Assembly (NCBI GenBank): GCA_965261535.1
Contig: OZ253469.1
Location: forward strand, 1,674,001-1,738,000
Source: VXNE01 sp965261535
Lineage (GTDB): Bacteria; Pseudomonadota; Gammaproteobacteria; Pseudomonadales; Azotimanducaceae
Reading direction: 5' to 3'
Length of the DNA stretch: 64,000 nt
Under the pieces are notes generated by a model that was not told the DNA's origin, ran no database searches, and was given only the letters and a program-made list of their open reading frames with translations. A program made the position numbers and the translations under genes. The first letter of the stretch is position 1, and each line of letters opens with the position of its first letter. Positions 17,723-26,365 of the stretch are shown in pieces.

Positions 17723-19228
17723 CTAGACGGGTGGCATCGCGAGCCGTGCCCCGCGGCGGTCCGCCTCGTCGGCAAGGTCGAAGGCGTGGCACGCGTGGAG
17801 CGTCGCCTTCGTGCTCTGAACGTCCCGCCACTCGACGGACGCCGTCCAGTTCCATGCGAAGTCGAGCATGCGCAGCATCGGCTGGGCACCGTGGCCGCCG
17901 GACAGCGCCCGCTGCCCTGCGATGTAGTTGTCTCGGTACACCGTGGGAATGACGATGCGTTCCTGATCTCCGGCAACGAGTTCGGCGTTCATCATCACGC
18001 GCGCCATGCGTCCGTTGCCGTCGGTGAACGGGTGTACTTCGGAAACCAGGAAATGGATGAACGCAGCGCGGTGGAATGGCGTATCGAGTGTCCCGTACAT
18101 CTCGAAGCCCCGCTCGAGGGTGCCGACGACCGCATCCGGACGTACGAATTCGATTGCGCCGATGCGATTCGGTGCGGTCTTGAACCGGCCTGGCGCCACA
18201 TCCCGGCGTCGCTCGAACATGCCCGCATGACGTTCGCGCAGCAGCTCCAGAAACTCCGCCGCGGTTTCCGCGACGCGACGCATCTCGCTGGCGTCCGACA
18301 CGATGCGCCAAACGCCCAGCACGTCGTGTGCGTCGGCCGGACGCTCCTCGGGGATACGCCCGCCGAAAATGATCGCTTCCGCCTCCTCCGGCGTGAACTC
18401 CGTTCCCTCGATGTAGTTCGAGAAATAGGCCTCGAAGAATGCCAGGGTCGCGCCACCGATACCGTCACGCCGCCGCGGCCGCCGCGACGGGCACGGCGTG
18501 CGCAGCAACTCGGCATGCAGATCCCCGAACAGCGCCAGGCAGGCCGGGTCGTAGGCGTGTCCGGCCGCTCGTGCGCGTGCCGTGGGGGCCGAGAGCCGGG
18601 CTCCGCGCGTACCAGCGAGGGCCCCGACGATAGCGTCGAGTTCCGCGAGCTCGGCGACGCGGTCGATGGCGGCGGCGACGCGGCGGGCATCGTCGCGCAG
18701 ACGATTCCCGGCATTCTCACCGGCGGTCGCGAACATGCGCTCGACGTGCGCCTCGATGTCCCGTCGATGCAGAGTGCGCGGCAGCCGGCCGCGCCGCGTC
18801 CGTGACGGCCGCAGGTTGTCCAGGCAGGCGCGCGCCGGAGAGCTGAGGAACAGCCCGCCGAGAAACGGCCGATCGTCCGCCGTCGGTGGCGCCCCCCGGC
18901 GCGGCCGCAGTACGACCCCCGGCAGTTCTATGTCGGCACCGCGCTGCGTTACAAGGCATACGGAGCCGTCGCGCGCCGGCTCAAGCTCCAGGGCGGTGCG
19001 GTCGGCTATCAGTGCCCCGGGGAAGTAGCCCGCGACGATGTCCCACAGGTTGCGGCGCACGAGGATCTCGGCGTCGGTGTGGGGATCCCGCGTGTACAGG
19101 CGCGAGGCGAGCTTGCGCAGGCGCCCTTGGGCGACGCGGCGGGACACCTCCGCGCTGATCGGCGCACGCGAGACGAAGGCCTCGGGCATCGCGTCGACAA
19201 TAGCCGAAGGTGAGGATTTTTCGTTCAC
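17723..19228 (-). CDS. Fic-family protein with N-terminal winged-helix domain
   Basis: A 501-residue protein. The Fic core motif HPFTDGNGRMAR spans residues 399-410, complete for AMP transfer. The autoinhibitory motif S-x-x-x-E-G is present as SNYIEG at residues 270-275, N-terminal to the core, which makes it a class II Fic protein. Residues about 20-160 (ISAEVSRRVAQGRLRKLASRLYTRDP) resemble the winged-helix domain of AbiEi-like antitoxins. It may therefore bind DNA and regulate itself. Probable activity is AMPylation of a host or self protein. It is convergent with the enoyl-CoA hydratase gene, whose stop codon is five bases away. Confidence 0.83.
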   Translation of the reverse strand: MNEKSSPSAIVDAMPEAFVSRAPISAEVSRRVAQGRLRKLASRLYTRDPHTDAEILVRRNLWDIVAGYFPGALIADRTALELEPARDGSVCLVTQRGADIELPGVVLRPRRGAPPTADDRPFLGGLFLSSPARACLDNLRPSRTRRGRLPRTLHRRDIEAHVERMFATAGENAGNRLRDDARRVAAAIDRVAELAELDAIVGALAGTRGARLSAPTARARAAGHAYDPACLALFGDLHAELLRTPCPSRRPRRRDGIGGATLAFFEAYFSNYIEGTEFTPEEAEAIIFGGRIPEERPADAHDVLGVWRIVSDASEMRRVAETAAEFLELLRERHAGMFERRRDVAPGRFKTAPNRIGAIEFVRPDAVVGTLERGFEMYGTLDTPFHRAAFIHFLVSEVHPFTDGNGRMARVMMNAELVAGDQERIVIPTVYRDNYIAGQRALSGGHGAQPMLRMLDFAWNWTASVEWRDVQSTKATLHACHAFDLADEADRRGARLAMPPV

Positions 19229-19335
19229 AGCGATGTCCCAGCAGACCCTTTTGAGGATAAAACCGAATTACAGGCCTGCTTATGAGGATCTTACACGTTT
19301 AACGGGTTCACTTCGTCGCGCCTCGGCAAACAGAC

Positions 19336-20136
19336 TTACCAATTGACCCAGTGGTGGTACAAGGGTTTGACCTGCTCGGGCATCGCATCGTACGTCTCTG
19401 CAGAAATGCGCGGCATGGGCGGTGCGGCGGTGTCTCCGAACTCCTGGGCCATCCGGATGCCCTCGGGCGACTCGGGGTCGATCGGCTGCAGGTTGAGCCA
19501 CCACGGCGCGTAGCACACCCGCATCGCCGCCCGCGGTTCCGTGCCGTGGTAGTTCGCATTGGCGTGCCATAGCCGGCTGTCGAGCAGTACGACGCTCCCC
19601 GCCTCCCCGGACACCCGCATCTCCGTGGAGCGCGGTGCCTTTTCGTCGATCATGGCGTCCGTTGTCGGATCGATCCCTGATCGGTGCGTACCGGGCGCGA
19701 TGATGGTGCCTCCGCTATCCGGCAGAAACGGCGACAGCATCCAGATCGAAGTGAGGTACATCACCGCATCCGGGAACGGCGGCAGGATTCCCGCGGCCGG
19801 ACGCCGGCCGAAGGGCCAGTCCACGTGCCACTGCTCTCGGACGTCGCCGGGATGGCGGAACGTCGGCCCGGTCCAGCCCACGCGGTGGAACGGTCCCCAC
19901 AGCGCTTCCAGTATCGCCAGAATGCGCGGCTCGGCGACGTAGCGCACGAAGTCGCTGTTGTGGGCCAGAAAATCCCGATCCTCAAGGTACTCGGGTGACG
20001 TCATCGTGGTCAGCACGCTCTCGCGCACGTCCTCGACCTCAGTCTCGGGAATCACGCCCTTGAGAAGGCACCAGCCGTCGACCCGCAGACGCAACAGGTC
20101 GTCGTCGGTCGTCGGCGCAGTCTTTTCGACCGGCAT
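19336..20136 (-). CDS. Phytanoyl-CoA dioxygenase family protein
   Basis: A 266-residue PhyH-family oxygenase. The start at 20136 (MPVEKTAPTTDDDLL) follows GGGGGAGG, better than the in-frame ATG 15 codons upstream. Iron ligands: HVD in EQWHVDWPFGRRP and the distal His in SRLWHANANYHG; the 2-oxoglutarate-binding Arg is probably in EPRAAMRVCYAPWW. Length is normal. It has no close relationship to the pair at 1-2418 beyond the motifs. Substrate unknown. A mobile element lies immediately upstream. Confidence 0.85.
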   Translation of the reverse strand: MPVEKTAPTTDDDLLRLRVDGWCLLKGVIPETEVEDVRESVLTTMTSPEYLEDRDFLAHNSDFVRYVAEPRILAILEALWGPFHRVGWTGPTFRHPGDVREQWHVDWPFGRRPAAGILPPFPDAVMYLTSIWMLSPFLPDSGGTIIAPGTHRSGIDPTTDAMIDEKAPRSTEMRVSGEAGSVVLLDSRLWHANANYHGTEPRAAMRVCYAPWWLNLQPIDPESPEGIRMAQEFGDTAAPPMPRISAETYDAMPEQVKPLYHHWVNW

Positions 20137-20210
20137 CGAATCCTCCCCCTCGTTCGCGGTCGCGCCGCTGGCTCTCGTCACAACGGGTCAAGGAAGTCTA
20201 CTGATGGCCC

Positions 20211-22284
20211 AGGCCTATCCAAAAGTCCGGTGTGGTCAGCATGGGGATCGGAACGGCCGGCAATCAGCGGAGCGGTACTACGCGGCGAGGGGCGCTGACG
20301 ACGCCGCGGCATGCCGCGGATGGTCCGACGATGTCCGGGGAGTGTCGCGGAGGGGTTCCAATCCGGTCATTCCCGCCGGATGGCTGTGCGCGGGCATCGG
20401 GGTGCCGCGGCGCGGCCGAGCGGCGCGCCTCGGGCGTTGGGGGTGGGCCGTCTCAGGGCTGTCCGGCGGCCAGGATGGCGTCGAGGGCGTCCTGCGGGCG
20501 GGCGGCGTAGTGGCGATTGGCCGGGGGGATGTACTTGAACTCGCCCCTCATGCGCACAATGGAGATGGCGACGTTGCTCAGCGCCGCCAGATTGCGCGGC
20601 AGGTTCCGCACCGAGGCGCGGCAGCGATCCTCGTCGTAGCTGAAGTCGCGCACGTAGTGGACCCTGTTCTCCACTTGCCAATGGTCGCGCACGAGGTTCA
20701 GGAGTTCCTCGGGGCCGGCCTCGCCGGCGCCGAGGGACGTGAGGCAGAACGCGACCTCGCGGGATGTCTCGCCGGTCTTGACCACGATGCGCTCGCGCTC
20801 GACGCGCACCGCCTGCCGGCGTCCGAACAGATCGCACCGTCCGCGCCATTTCGGCGTGGCCGGATCGAGGACGGCGCAGCGTCGGGTCTCGATGCGGCCA
20901 TGGCCTTTCTCGATCGCATCCCCGCTCCAGCGCGCCGCGCGCCAATCGATCGCCGCGAGGTCGTCGCGGATGGTCGGCTGATTGTCCTTCACGCCCGTGA
21001 CCACGTAGTGGGCCTCGCAGTCTTCGGTCAGGCGGCGCGCGGTCTCGTGCCGGGCGTGCATGGCGTCGACGGTGACGACGCGGCCGGCGAGATCGAGCTG
21101 TCGCGACAACTCCCGCACCGCCGGTATCTCATTGGTCTTGGCGCCGATCTGGACCTGTCCCAGAATCAGGCTGCTGCCGTGTTCGACGGCGGCCACCATC
21201 ATGCGCCTTTCCTTTCCGACCCGCTTCGAGGCGCCGCGCACATCCTTGCCGTCCATGGCCACGGGCCCTTCGCCGCCATGCCGGGCGCTCCACGCGCGCA
21301 GCGCCTGATCCAGGGTGTCGGACGGCATCGCCGAGAGCATGTAATGGAAGGTCGAGGTCGCCGGAACGGTATAGCGCCGACGGGTCGGACTCCAGAATCC
21401 GCCCACCGCCTTGCGCTGCTCCTCGTCCAGCCGGGCGGCGAACTCGCCGAACGCGCTCACGCCGCGATAGCCGGCCAGCCGCGCCGCGACCGCGATCGTC
21501 AGATAGCAGGCGATGCTGTAGCGCCGGCCGCGCGCCTTGCGGAAATCGGGAATCTCCTCCAGAAAGTCGCGCAGACTGCGCAATTGCGGCACCGGCATCG
21601 GCGCCTCCTTCGCCCCGATGCGCCACTCGGCCGGCTCCTCGACGCCGCTCAGCGCCGCGCGCGCGTCCGACTCCAGCTCGTACACGTGGACCTCCTTCGG
21701 TTGTCCGTTCTCGCGCCACCGAACCGGGCTGCCCGGCAGCCGCGTGAAGCCCCGCGTGCGCCCCAGCATCCGCCAGTTCGACGCCCGGTAGCAGGTGCCC
21801 GCGAAGCGCGACGGATCCACGAACGTCTCCGCCAGCAGAACCGGAAAACCGTGCGCCGCGCGCATGTCCCGCGACAGCCGCCGCAGACTCAGACCCAGCG
21901 CCCGCGACGCCAGGTTGCGCGTCGCGCCCTTGCCGCCCAGAATCACGAAGCGGCTGTTGTTGGCGATCAGCTTCAGCCGCCGGAACTGCCGCTCCCGCGT
22001 CCAGCCGATCCAGGCGTCCCGGACGGCGACCTTGAACGCTCCCGCCGTCCAGCCCACCAGCGCGACCCAGGTCTCCCCCCGCACCGCGACATGGCGCAGA
22101 CACTGGCCGAACAGGCCATTGAACGGCAGATAATGAAACTCGGACGCCAGCGCATCCCAACGCCGCCGCTCGCGCGCGTCCCGCACCGGGCGAACCGTCA
22201 CCTCGCGCGGCGCGATCCGGTCGCCGCAAGCCTCTGATGTCGCCATGCGTCCCATTCATAACACAACGACTTCTGAATAGCCAT
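20211..22284 (-). mobile_element. ISAs1-family element, ends approximate
   Basis: The element is defined by its transposase at 20453-22255. Outer limits are tentative: GGCCTATCCAAAAGTC near 20212-20227 and the reverse complement of the segment near 22270-22284 (GGCTATTCAGAAGTC) look like imperfect inverted repeats. No convincing target duplication was found. Between the left limit and the transposase (about 20230-20452) no gene is seen. Confidence 0.4.
20453..22255 (-). CDS. ISAs1-family transposase with N-terminal DruA-like (DUF4338) domain
   Basis: A 600-residue fusion. Residues about 20-205 match the DUF4338 fold of the Druantia defence protein DruA (FHYLPFNGLFGQCLRHVAVRG, then WVALVGWTAGAFKVAVRD, and NNSRFVIL). 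Residues about 225-600 are an ISAs1 transposase, with RKARGRRYSIACYLTIAVAA at its N-terminus, catalytic Asp335 (VAMDGKDVRG), Asp397 (VTVDAMHA) and a Glu in HWQVENRVHYVRDF. The frame is intact, so the element may be active. DUF4338-ISAs1 fusions occur in other bacteria. The role of the DruA-like part in transposition is unknown; DNA binding is a reasonable guess. Confidence 0.82.
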   Translation of the reverse strand: MGRMATSEACGDRIAPREVTVRPVRDARERRRWDALASEFHYLPFNGLFGQCLRHVAVRGETWVALVGWTAGAFKVAVRDAWIGWTRERQFRRLKLIANNSRFVILGGKGATRNLASRALGLSLRRLSRDMRAAHGFPVLLAETFVDPSRFAGTCYRASNWRMLGRTRGFTRLPGSPVRWRENGQPKEVHVYELESDARAALSGVEEPAEWRIGAKEAPMPVPQLRSLRDFLEEIPDFRKARGRRYSIACYLTIAVAARLAGYRGVSAFGEFAARLDEEQRKAVGGFWSPTRRRYTVPATSTFHYMLSAMPSDTLDQALRAWSARHGGEGPVAMDGKDVRGASKRVGKERRMMVAAVEHGSSLILGQVQIGAKTNEIPAVRELSRQLDLAGRVVTVDAMHARHETARRLTEDCEAHYVVTGVKDNQPTIRDDLAAIDWRAARWSGDAIEKGHGRIETRRCAVLDPATPKWRGRCDLFGRRQAVRVERERIVVKTGETSREVAFCLTSLGAGEAGPEELLNLVRDHWQVENRVHYVRDFSYDEDRCRASVRNLPRNLAALSNVAISIVRMRGEFKYIPPANRHYAARPQDALDAILAAGQP

Positions 22285-22476
22285 AGCCAGCCCCGGTCTC
22301 GACGCCGTATGTTCCGGTTCAGCAGTTCAAAGAACGGTTTGCGACTTTTGGATGGTCCTGACTGATGGCCGACAGGTTTGTCTTTTGGGTCGTTTCAGCC
22401 TTTCAGCCGCCCGGTCTAACGTTGATTTCCCCTTTTCGGGTAGAGTGATCGAATCGCAGGTAAAGGCAGGAAGCCA

Positions 22477-23214
22477 ATGCTCGTCGACATCACCACCGAA
22501 GGGGCGGTGCGTACCGTCACCATGAACAGGCCCGAAAAGCTCAACGCCATGAGCGACGAGATGCTCGAGGACCTGCAGGCCGCGTTCTCCACCACTCCTG
22601 CGGCAGAGGAACGCGTAACGATCTTGCGCGGCGAGGGTCGCTCCTTCTGCACCGGGCGGGACATCAGCCAGGGCATGAAAGTGTCCGTCGAGCCGGTGTT
22701 TCACGCGGTGGAAACTTATCCGCTGCCGGTGATCGCGGTCGTGCAGGGGTACGCCATCGCGGGCGGTTGTGAAATCGCCCTGCATTGCGACTTCGTCGTC
22801 GCGTCGACGAATGCGCGTTTCGGCATGTCGCTCGCGCAGATCGGCCTGGCGCCCAGTTGGTTCCTGGCGAAGAAGCTGCTCGATGTCGCCGGGCCGGTCG
22901 GTACGCGCGAGATACTCCTGCTGGGGGACACGTTGCCGGCCACGCGGCTGCACGAACTCGGCATGATCGCGCGGGTTGCGGAACCCGATGAGATCGAGGC
23001 CACGGTGGATGCGCTGGTAGAGCGCCTCGTGCAGAATGCCCCGCTCTCGCTGCGCGGCATCAAGGCGCTGCTCGTGCGCGAGATGATGTACCGCGATGGT
23101 ATCGAGCATGCCGACGTCGATGAGCTCGTCGCAGCCGTCCGGTTCAGCGAAGACGCCGTCGAAGGCAAGCGCGCGCGGCTGGAGAGACGGCCCGCCAATT
23201 TCCAGGGGCGTTAA
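22477..23214 (+). CDS. Enoyl-CoA hydratase/isomerase family protein
   Basis: A 245-residue crotonase-fold enzyme; the ATG at 22477 follows GGCAGGAAG. N-terminal MNRPEKLNAMSDEM, oxyanion segments RSFCTGRDISQG and GYAIAGGCEIALHCDFVVAS, and a short C-terminal helix. At the usual catalytic glutamate site the sequence reads IGLAPSWFLAKKL, where proline-serine replaces the common (P/T)-E, so it may be an isomerase, hydrolase or another crotonase activity. Only 28% of residues seem shared with the gene at 16894 by eye. It has no near operon partners. Confidence 0.83.
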   Translation: MLVDITTEGAVRTVTMNRPEKLNAMSDEMLEDLQAAFSTTPAAEERVTILRGEGRSFCTGRDISQGMKVSVEPVFHAVETYPLPVIAVVQGYAIAGGCEIALHCDFVVASTNARFGMSLAQIGLAPSWFLAKKLLDVAGPVGTREILLLGDTLPATRLHELGMIARVAEPDEIEATVDALVERLVQNAPLSLRGIKALLVREMMYRDGIEHADVDELVAAVRFSEDAVEGKRARLERRPANFQGR

Positions 23215-23329
23215 GCGCAGTTCTCGCTTGTACGCAGCAGGGTTCGGACTGACCCACTGATCCCTGTGCAGGCCCCGACACGCTCGGTGGCCGTGAAGAG
23301 CCTCACCGTCGCCACTCTCCCGCCAGCAA

Positions 23330-23445
23330 AGTCCCTGCGGTCGGCGCCTTCGGCTTCGCCCGTGGCCCGGCCCCGCTCGTCGACCATCGAACAACCGCCC
23401 CCGGTCGCTGGCGCTCCCCGGTCACGCCTGTTCCATGCAAGTCCC
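23330..23445 (-). repeat. Dispersed GC-rich repeat, copy 1 (104 bp) with AGTCCC flanks
   Basis: A 104-bp unit (23336-23439) shares most of its length with copies at 26154-26258 and 37153-37257, all in the same orientation. Its right end reads TTCCATGCA. The unit is flanked by a perfect hexamer AGTCCC at 23330-23335 and 23440-23445, as expected for a target duplication. The rest of 23215-23802 is AT-rich from about 23515 and contains another TTCCATGGAAGTTC motif near 23573-23586, but no gene. Confidence 0.65.
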
Positions 23446-23802
23446 GAACCCGGGCGACCGGGACGCGGACGCGCGGGGAACAAAGGGTGGTCGGGCCGCA
23501 GCGGCGACCTCGGAATTATGTTAAATGCAAATCTATCAAATTCCTTCAAAATCAAGAAGTTGAAAATTTGTTCCATGGAAGTTCGGCTCGTTGCGCCGAG
23601 GACGTGCGTCGTCCCATGCGAGCACCACCGCGCCGCCGTGCGCGGCCTCACCGACGAGATCTTCCTGACCCGTGTGCACGCACGATGCCACGCTCGGCGA
23701 CAAATCTGCCCTGACTTCGAACTCCGCCAATGAAGAAAACTAGCACCCGTCTGGTGACCGAAGTTAGCATTGGCACCAAACCTGAAACGAAGAGTATGGA
23801 AC

Positions 23803-24492
23803 ATGGACTCAGAGTGGTCACTGCGCGAGCAAACGCTCGAACTCGTAGGCGAGGCTTGGGCCAAGACGCAAAGGCCGCTACTACTTAGCGCCTTGGGAAC
23901 AGTCGACCATCAAATTGCGACAAAGGCAAAAGAGGAGTCAGGTGGACTCCGTGCATACATTGAAACGAGTCTTGCCAACGAACTTCTAGTCGTTCAGCAC
24001 ACCGAAAGGCCGGCAGTCATCGGCGCGGTCCCTCGAAACCAAGAGACAGACAGCGTTAGCGATTGGGACGCATTGTTGGATGAATTGGCAGGGAGCTCGG
24101 CTGATCGGCGTTCCGTTAGTTGGCGCTACCATCGTTCGTTTTGGGCTGCGTTCCGCCAGCCTCTCGATGAGGCCAAGACGCGGTATGTTGCCATGCACGG
24201 TCCAATTCGTTTCTCCGACGAGTTTCCAGAATCCCAACCGCCCCAAACGATTGGGGTGGCGCGCGAACTCATCGTGGGCCAAGAAGCTTCGGTTCAGGAT
24301 GTGCAACAGAGCATCAACGCTTGGCTAGCGCACAACGGTCTACGACCTGAGCGGTTTCTTGAGTCTTCCGATACCTTACTGCCTTCCAACGATGTTCTCG
24401 GCAAGCTGATCCTCGCTCTCGATGCGGAGGAACTTAGCCAGATCTCCATTCCGATGCCCATTGTTGCGAAACTCCGGCGGCAACAAGTTTGA
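23803..24492 (+). CDS. Unrecognised protein, first gene of a coupled pair
   Basis: A 229-residue protein beginning MDSEWSLREQTLELVGEAWAK. No family is recognised. It looks like a soluble alpha/beta protein: a helical N-terminus, a short core strand (LLVVQHTERPAVIG), a region rich in aromatic residues (RSVSWRYHRSFWAAFRQPLDEAKTR), and a helical C-terminus (LGKLILALDAEELSQISIP). A TTG 33 bases upstream is an alternative start. The 3' end overlaps the next gene by four bases (TTGA), so both are co-translated. Base composition is lower in G+C (about 52-55%) than neighbours, which suggests horizontal transfer. A strong terminator follows the second gene. Confidence 0.6.
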   Translation: MDSEWSLREQTLELVGEAWAKTQRPLLLSALGTVDHQIATKAKEESGGLRAYIETSLANELLVVQHTERPAVIGAVPRNQETDSVSDWDALLDELAGSSADRRSVSWRYHRSFWAAFRQPLDEAKTRYVAMHGPIRFSDEFPESQPPQTIGVARELIVGQEASVQDVQQSINAWLAHNGLRPERFLESSDTLLPSNDVLGKLILALDAEELSQISIPMPIVAKLRRQQV

Positions 24493-25364
24493 CCCAACTA
24501 TCGGTAGTGATCGCCGGTCTCCCACGCTCGGTTGGCATCCGTTTCGTTGATCGGTTCGGCTGGAAGCAGAACAATGCCAGAGTGGTTGCATACCCTGCAC
24601 TAGAAACACGGGCGTACACCGCCGGGTACGCCGACAAGCTATACACCCGTCTCGCCGATCATCTGCGGGTACGCCACGACGGCAATTGGCACGAGCGCTG
24701 GCAGCTAACGCTGATTCTGCTCTACGTCCAAAAAAAAGATCGTAGCGAGCAACACCTTTTCGAACGTTTTCGCCTTGAGTCCATGATGCTTCCGCTCAAT
24801 TGCGAGGGCTTACGAGACGCCAAGGCTACTCGGGTCAACCGTATCGTCCGTGAGTTGGTAGCCGAGTCAGAGGGACTGCTCGCAAAAGGCAGGGCTCTAG
24901 TACGTGCCGTGCAGGAGGAAATCAATAATCGCCAAAACAAGACCTGCTTGCTACTCCCCTGCAAGAACTTCGGGCACGATTTCCATTCCGTACTGTCGAG
25001 TGTCGAGAGTGCCGGGGCGGAAGGTGACACCGTCAATCAGTTCAGGCGACGCCTCGCTAGTGTCGCTGAACGTCTACCGAAACGTGATCGATATTTCGAA
25101 GGCAACCGCAGCATAGTATTTCGTGTACCGCCCAAAGCTGGTCCTCGGCACGGTTTGGCACCAGTCTGGGACAGTGGTGAGCACAAAGACAGCTGCGTGA
25201 TTCGTGGTCGGGTTCGATTCGGCGCACCGTACGACCCGAACTTCCACTACGACTGCACGTTACCGAGCCACGCATCCCGGCAATTCGAGAGTTGTCATGG
25301 AAATCATGTGACCCTACGTGGCCGAGAGCACGCAAACATCGCGCCAAATGACAACGTCAGATAA
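24489..25364 (+). CDS. Unrecognised protein, second gene of a coupled pair
   Basis: A 291-residue protein starting at a TTG that overlaps the preceding stop. It has no family match that I can name. The N-terminus is GLPRSVGIRFVDRFGWKQN. The middle is strongly basic and helical (NRIVRELVAESEGLLAKGRALVRAVQEEI). The C-terminus has CLLLPCKNFGHDFHSVL, then FGAPYDPNFHYDCTLP and RQFESCHGNHVTLRG, with several His and Cys that could bind metal. Tight coupling, low G+C and the position beside a repeat and a transposase are typical of accessory two-gene systems such as defence or toxin modules. Function is unknown. Confidence 0.6.
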   Translation: MTQLSVVIAGLPRSVGIRFVDRFGWKQNNARVVAYPALETRAYTAGYADKLYTRLADHLRVRHDGNWHERWQLTLILLYVQKKDRSEQHLFERFRLESMMLPLNCEGLRDAKATRVNRIVRELVAESEGLLAKGRALVRAVQEEINNRQNKTCLLLPCKNFGHDFHSVLSSVESAGAEGDTVNQFRRRLASVAERLPKRDRYFEGNRSIVFRVPPKAGPRHGLAPVWDSGEHKDSCVIRGRVRFGAPYDPNFHYDCTLPSHASRQFESCHGNHVTLRGREHANIAPNDNVR

Positions 25365-25366
25365 TC

Positions 25367-25392
25367 GAAAGCCGTGCTTAAGCACGGCTTTC
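25367..25392 (+). terminator. Strong palindromic terminator after the two-gene operon
   Basis: A perfect 26-bp palindrome, arms GAAAGCCGTGCTT and AAGCACGGCTTTC, starts two bases after the stop codon of the second gene. The stem ends in AAA/TTT, as in a bidirectional intrinsic terminator. The sequence from 25393 to 25818 shows no supportable gene. Confidence 0.75.
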
Positions 25393-25818
25393 CGCGTTCC
25401 TAGCGTTGCAAACCTAGGTTAGCCGGATGACGCAGGGAGCCATTTTGCTCCGCTCCGTTTTTCCTACACGCCTTTAAGCCAAGCTGGCTAACGAGAAGAG
25501 GACGTGCGCACGTCCAACTCAACAGGGCTACAGCTATTCGGATCGAACAACCCATCCCATGCGTAGTCCAGTCACACTAAGCAACCGGATCCTCGCTTTG
25601 GCTGCTTGGCTCGCGCTCCCGACACAGACCAACGCTCATCGGTGTCTGGAACTCCGTTCTGGGTACGTCATCTCCGTAAAGGAGCCTCCGTTCCCACGCG
25701 AAACCAGCATCCAACATAGGATTGTTCATGCAGAAAGTCAACGTGAGTCCCGGTCGAACACGAAGTTGCCGCTTGGGGCACTACGAGGGGCTTAAGATTC
25801 GGCGGTTCCCGTCACAGG

Positions 25819-26153
25819 TCAGCGGGCTTTGAGCGGGTCCTCCCGAAACAGTTCCGTCAGCAACGCATACACCGGCGGAAAGGCATCGGCGAGGATCTCC
25901 GGGACCGTAAAGAAAGTCTCCACCGTGACCGCGAAGAATTCCGCCGGGTCCGACGCCGCATAGTCGTCGATGGGCGGTTCCAAGTCTCGCTCCACCCTAT
26001 CGCAAAGGCTCGCGTAGGCCGCCGAAAACGTTTCTGCCCACCGTCCATCCGACATGCCCCTGGTCAAGGGCGGCAAACCGTTGTGATGTTCCGACAGCTC
26101 ATCCAGCTTGTGCGCGAACTCGTGAATCACCACGTTGGTCGGAAAGTAGTGCC
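25819..26153 (-). pseudogene. mtfA: MtfA-type zinc peptidase, N-terminus replaced by a repeat
   Basis: The reverse frame reads GHYFPTNVVIHEFAHKLDEL and on to SDPAEFFAVTVETFFTVPEIL. HEFAH is the H-E-x-x-H zinc site, and PAEFFAVTVETFF with its glutamates is the M90 MtfA signature. Only about 110 native residues remain of the usual 250-270. The upstream frame runs straight into copy 2 of the dispersed repeat at 26154, and no N-terminal part is seen beyond it. MtfA in enterobacteria interacts with the Mlc regulator; here the gene is most likely non-functional. Confidence 0.75.
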
Positions 26154-26264
26154 CCACAGCCGACGCCTTCGGCCCCGCCTGGGGCCCGGCCCCGCTCGTC
26201 GACCATCGAACAATCGCCCCCGGTCGCTGGCGCTCCCCGGTCACGCTTGTTCCATGGAAGTCGC
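26148..26264 (-). repeat. Dispersed GC-rich repeat, copy 2 (105 bp), in mtfA
   Basis: The repeat unit covers 26154-26258 and is nearly identical to copy 1 from CCCGGCCCCGCTCGTCGACC to the right end TTCCATGGA. The flanking hexamers AGTGCC (26148-26153) and AGTCGC (26259-26264) resemble each other imperfectly. The copy forms the broken 5' boundary of mtfA. Confidence 0.65.
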
Positions 26265-26365
26265 GATATTTGCGTCGAATTTTTGCGTCAAATATTTGCC
26301 GTTGAATTGACCCCAGCCGCTCCCGAGCATTGAACCACTTGGGTTCAAGCGACGCGGAGAGAACG

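Noticed and set aside
26154..26258. Repeat copies as protein-coding segments
   Set aside because: The frames through copies 1 and 2 contain stop codons after the ATGGAACA motif, so coding is not conserved.
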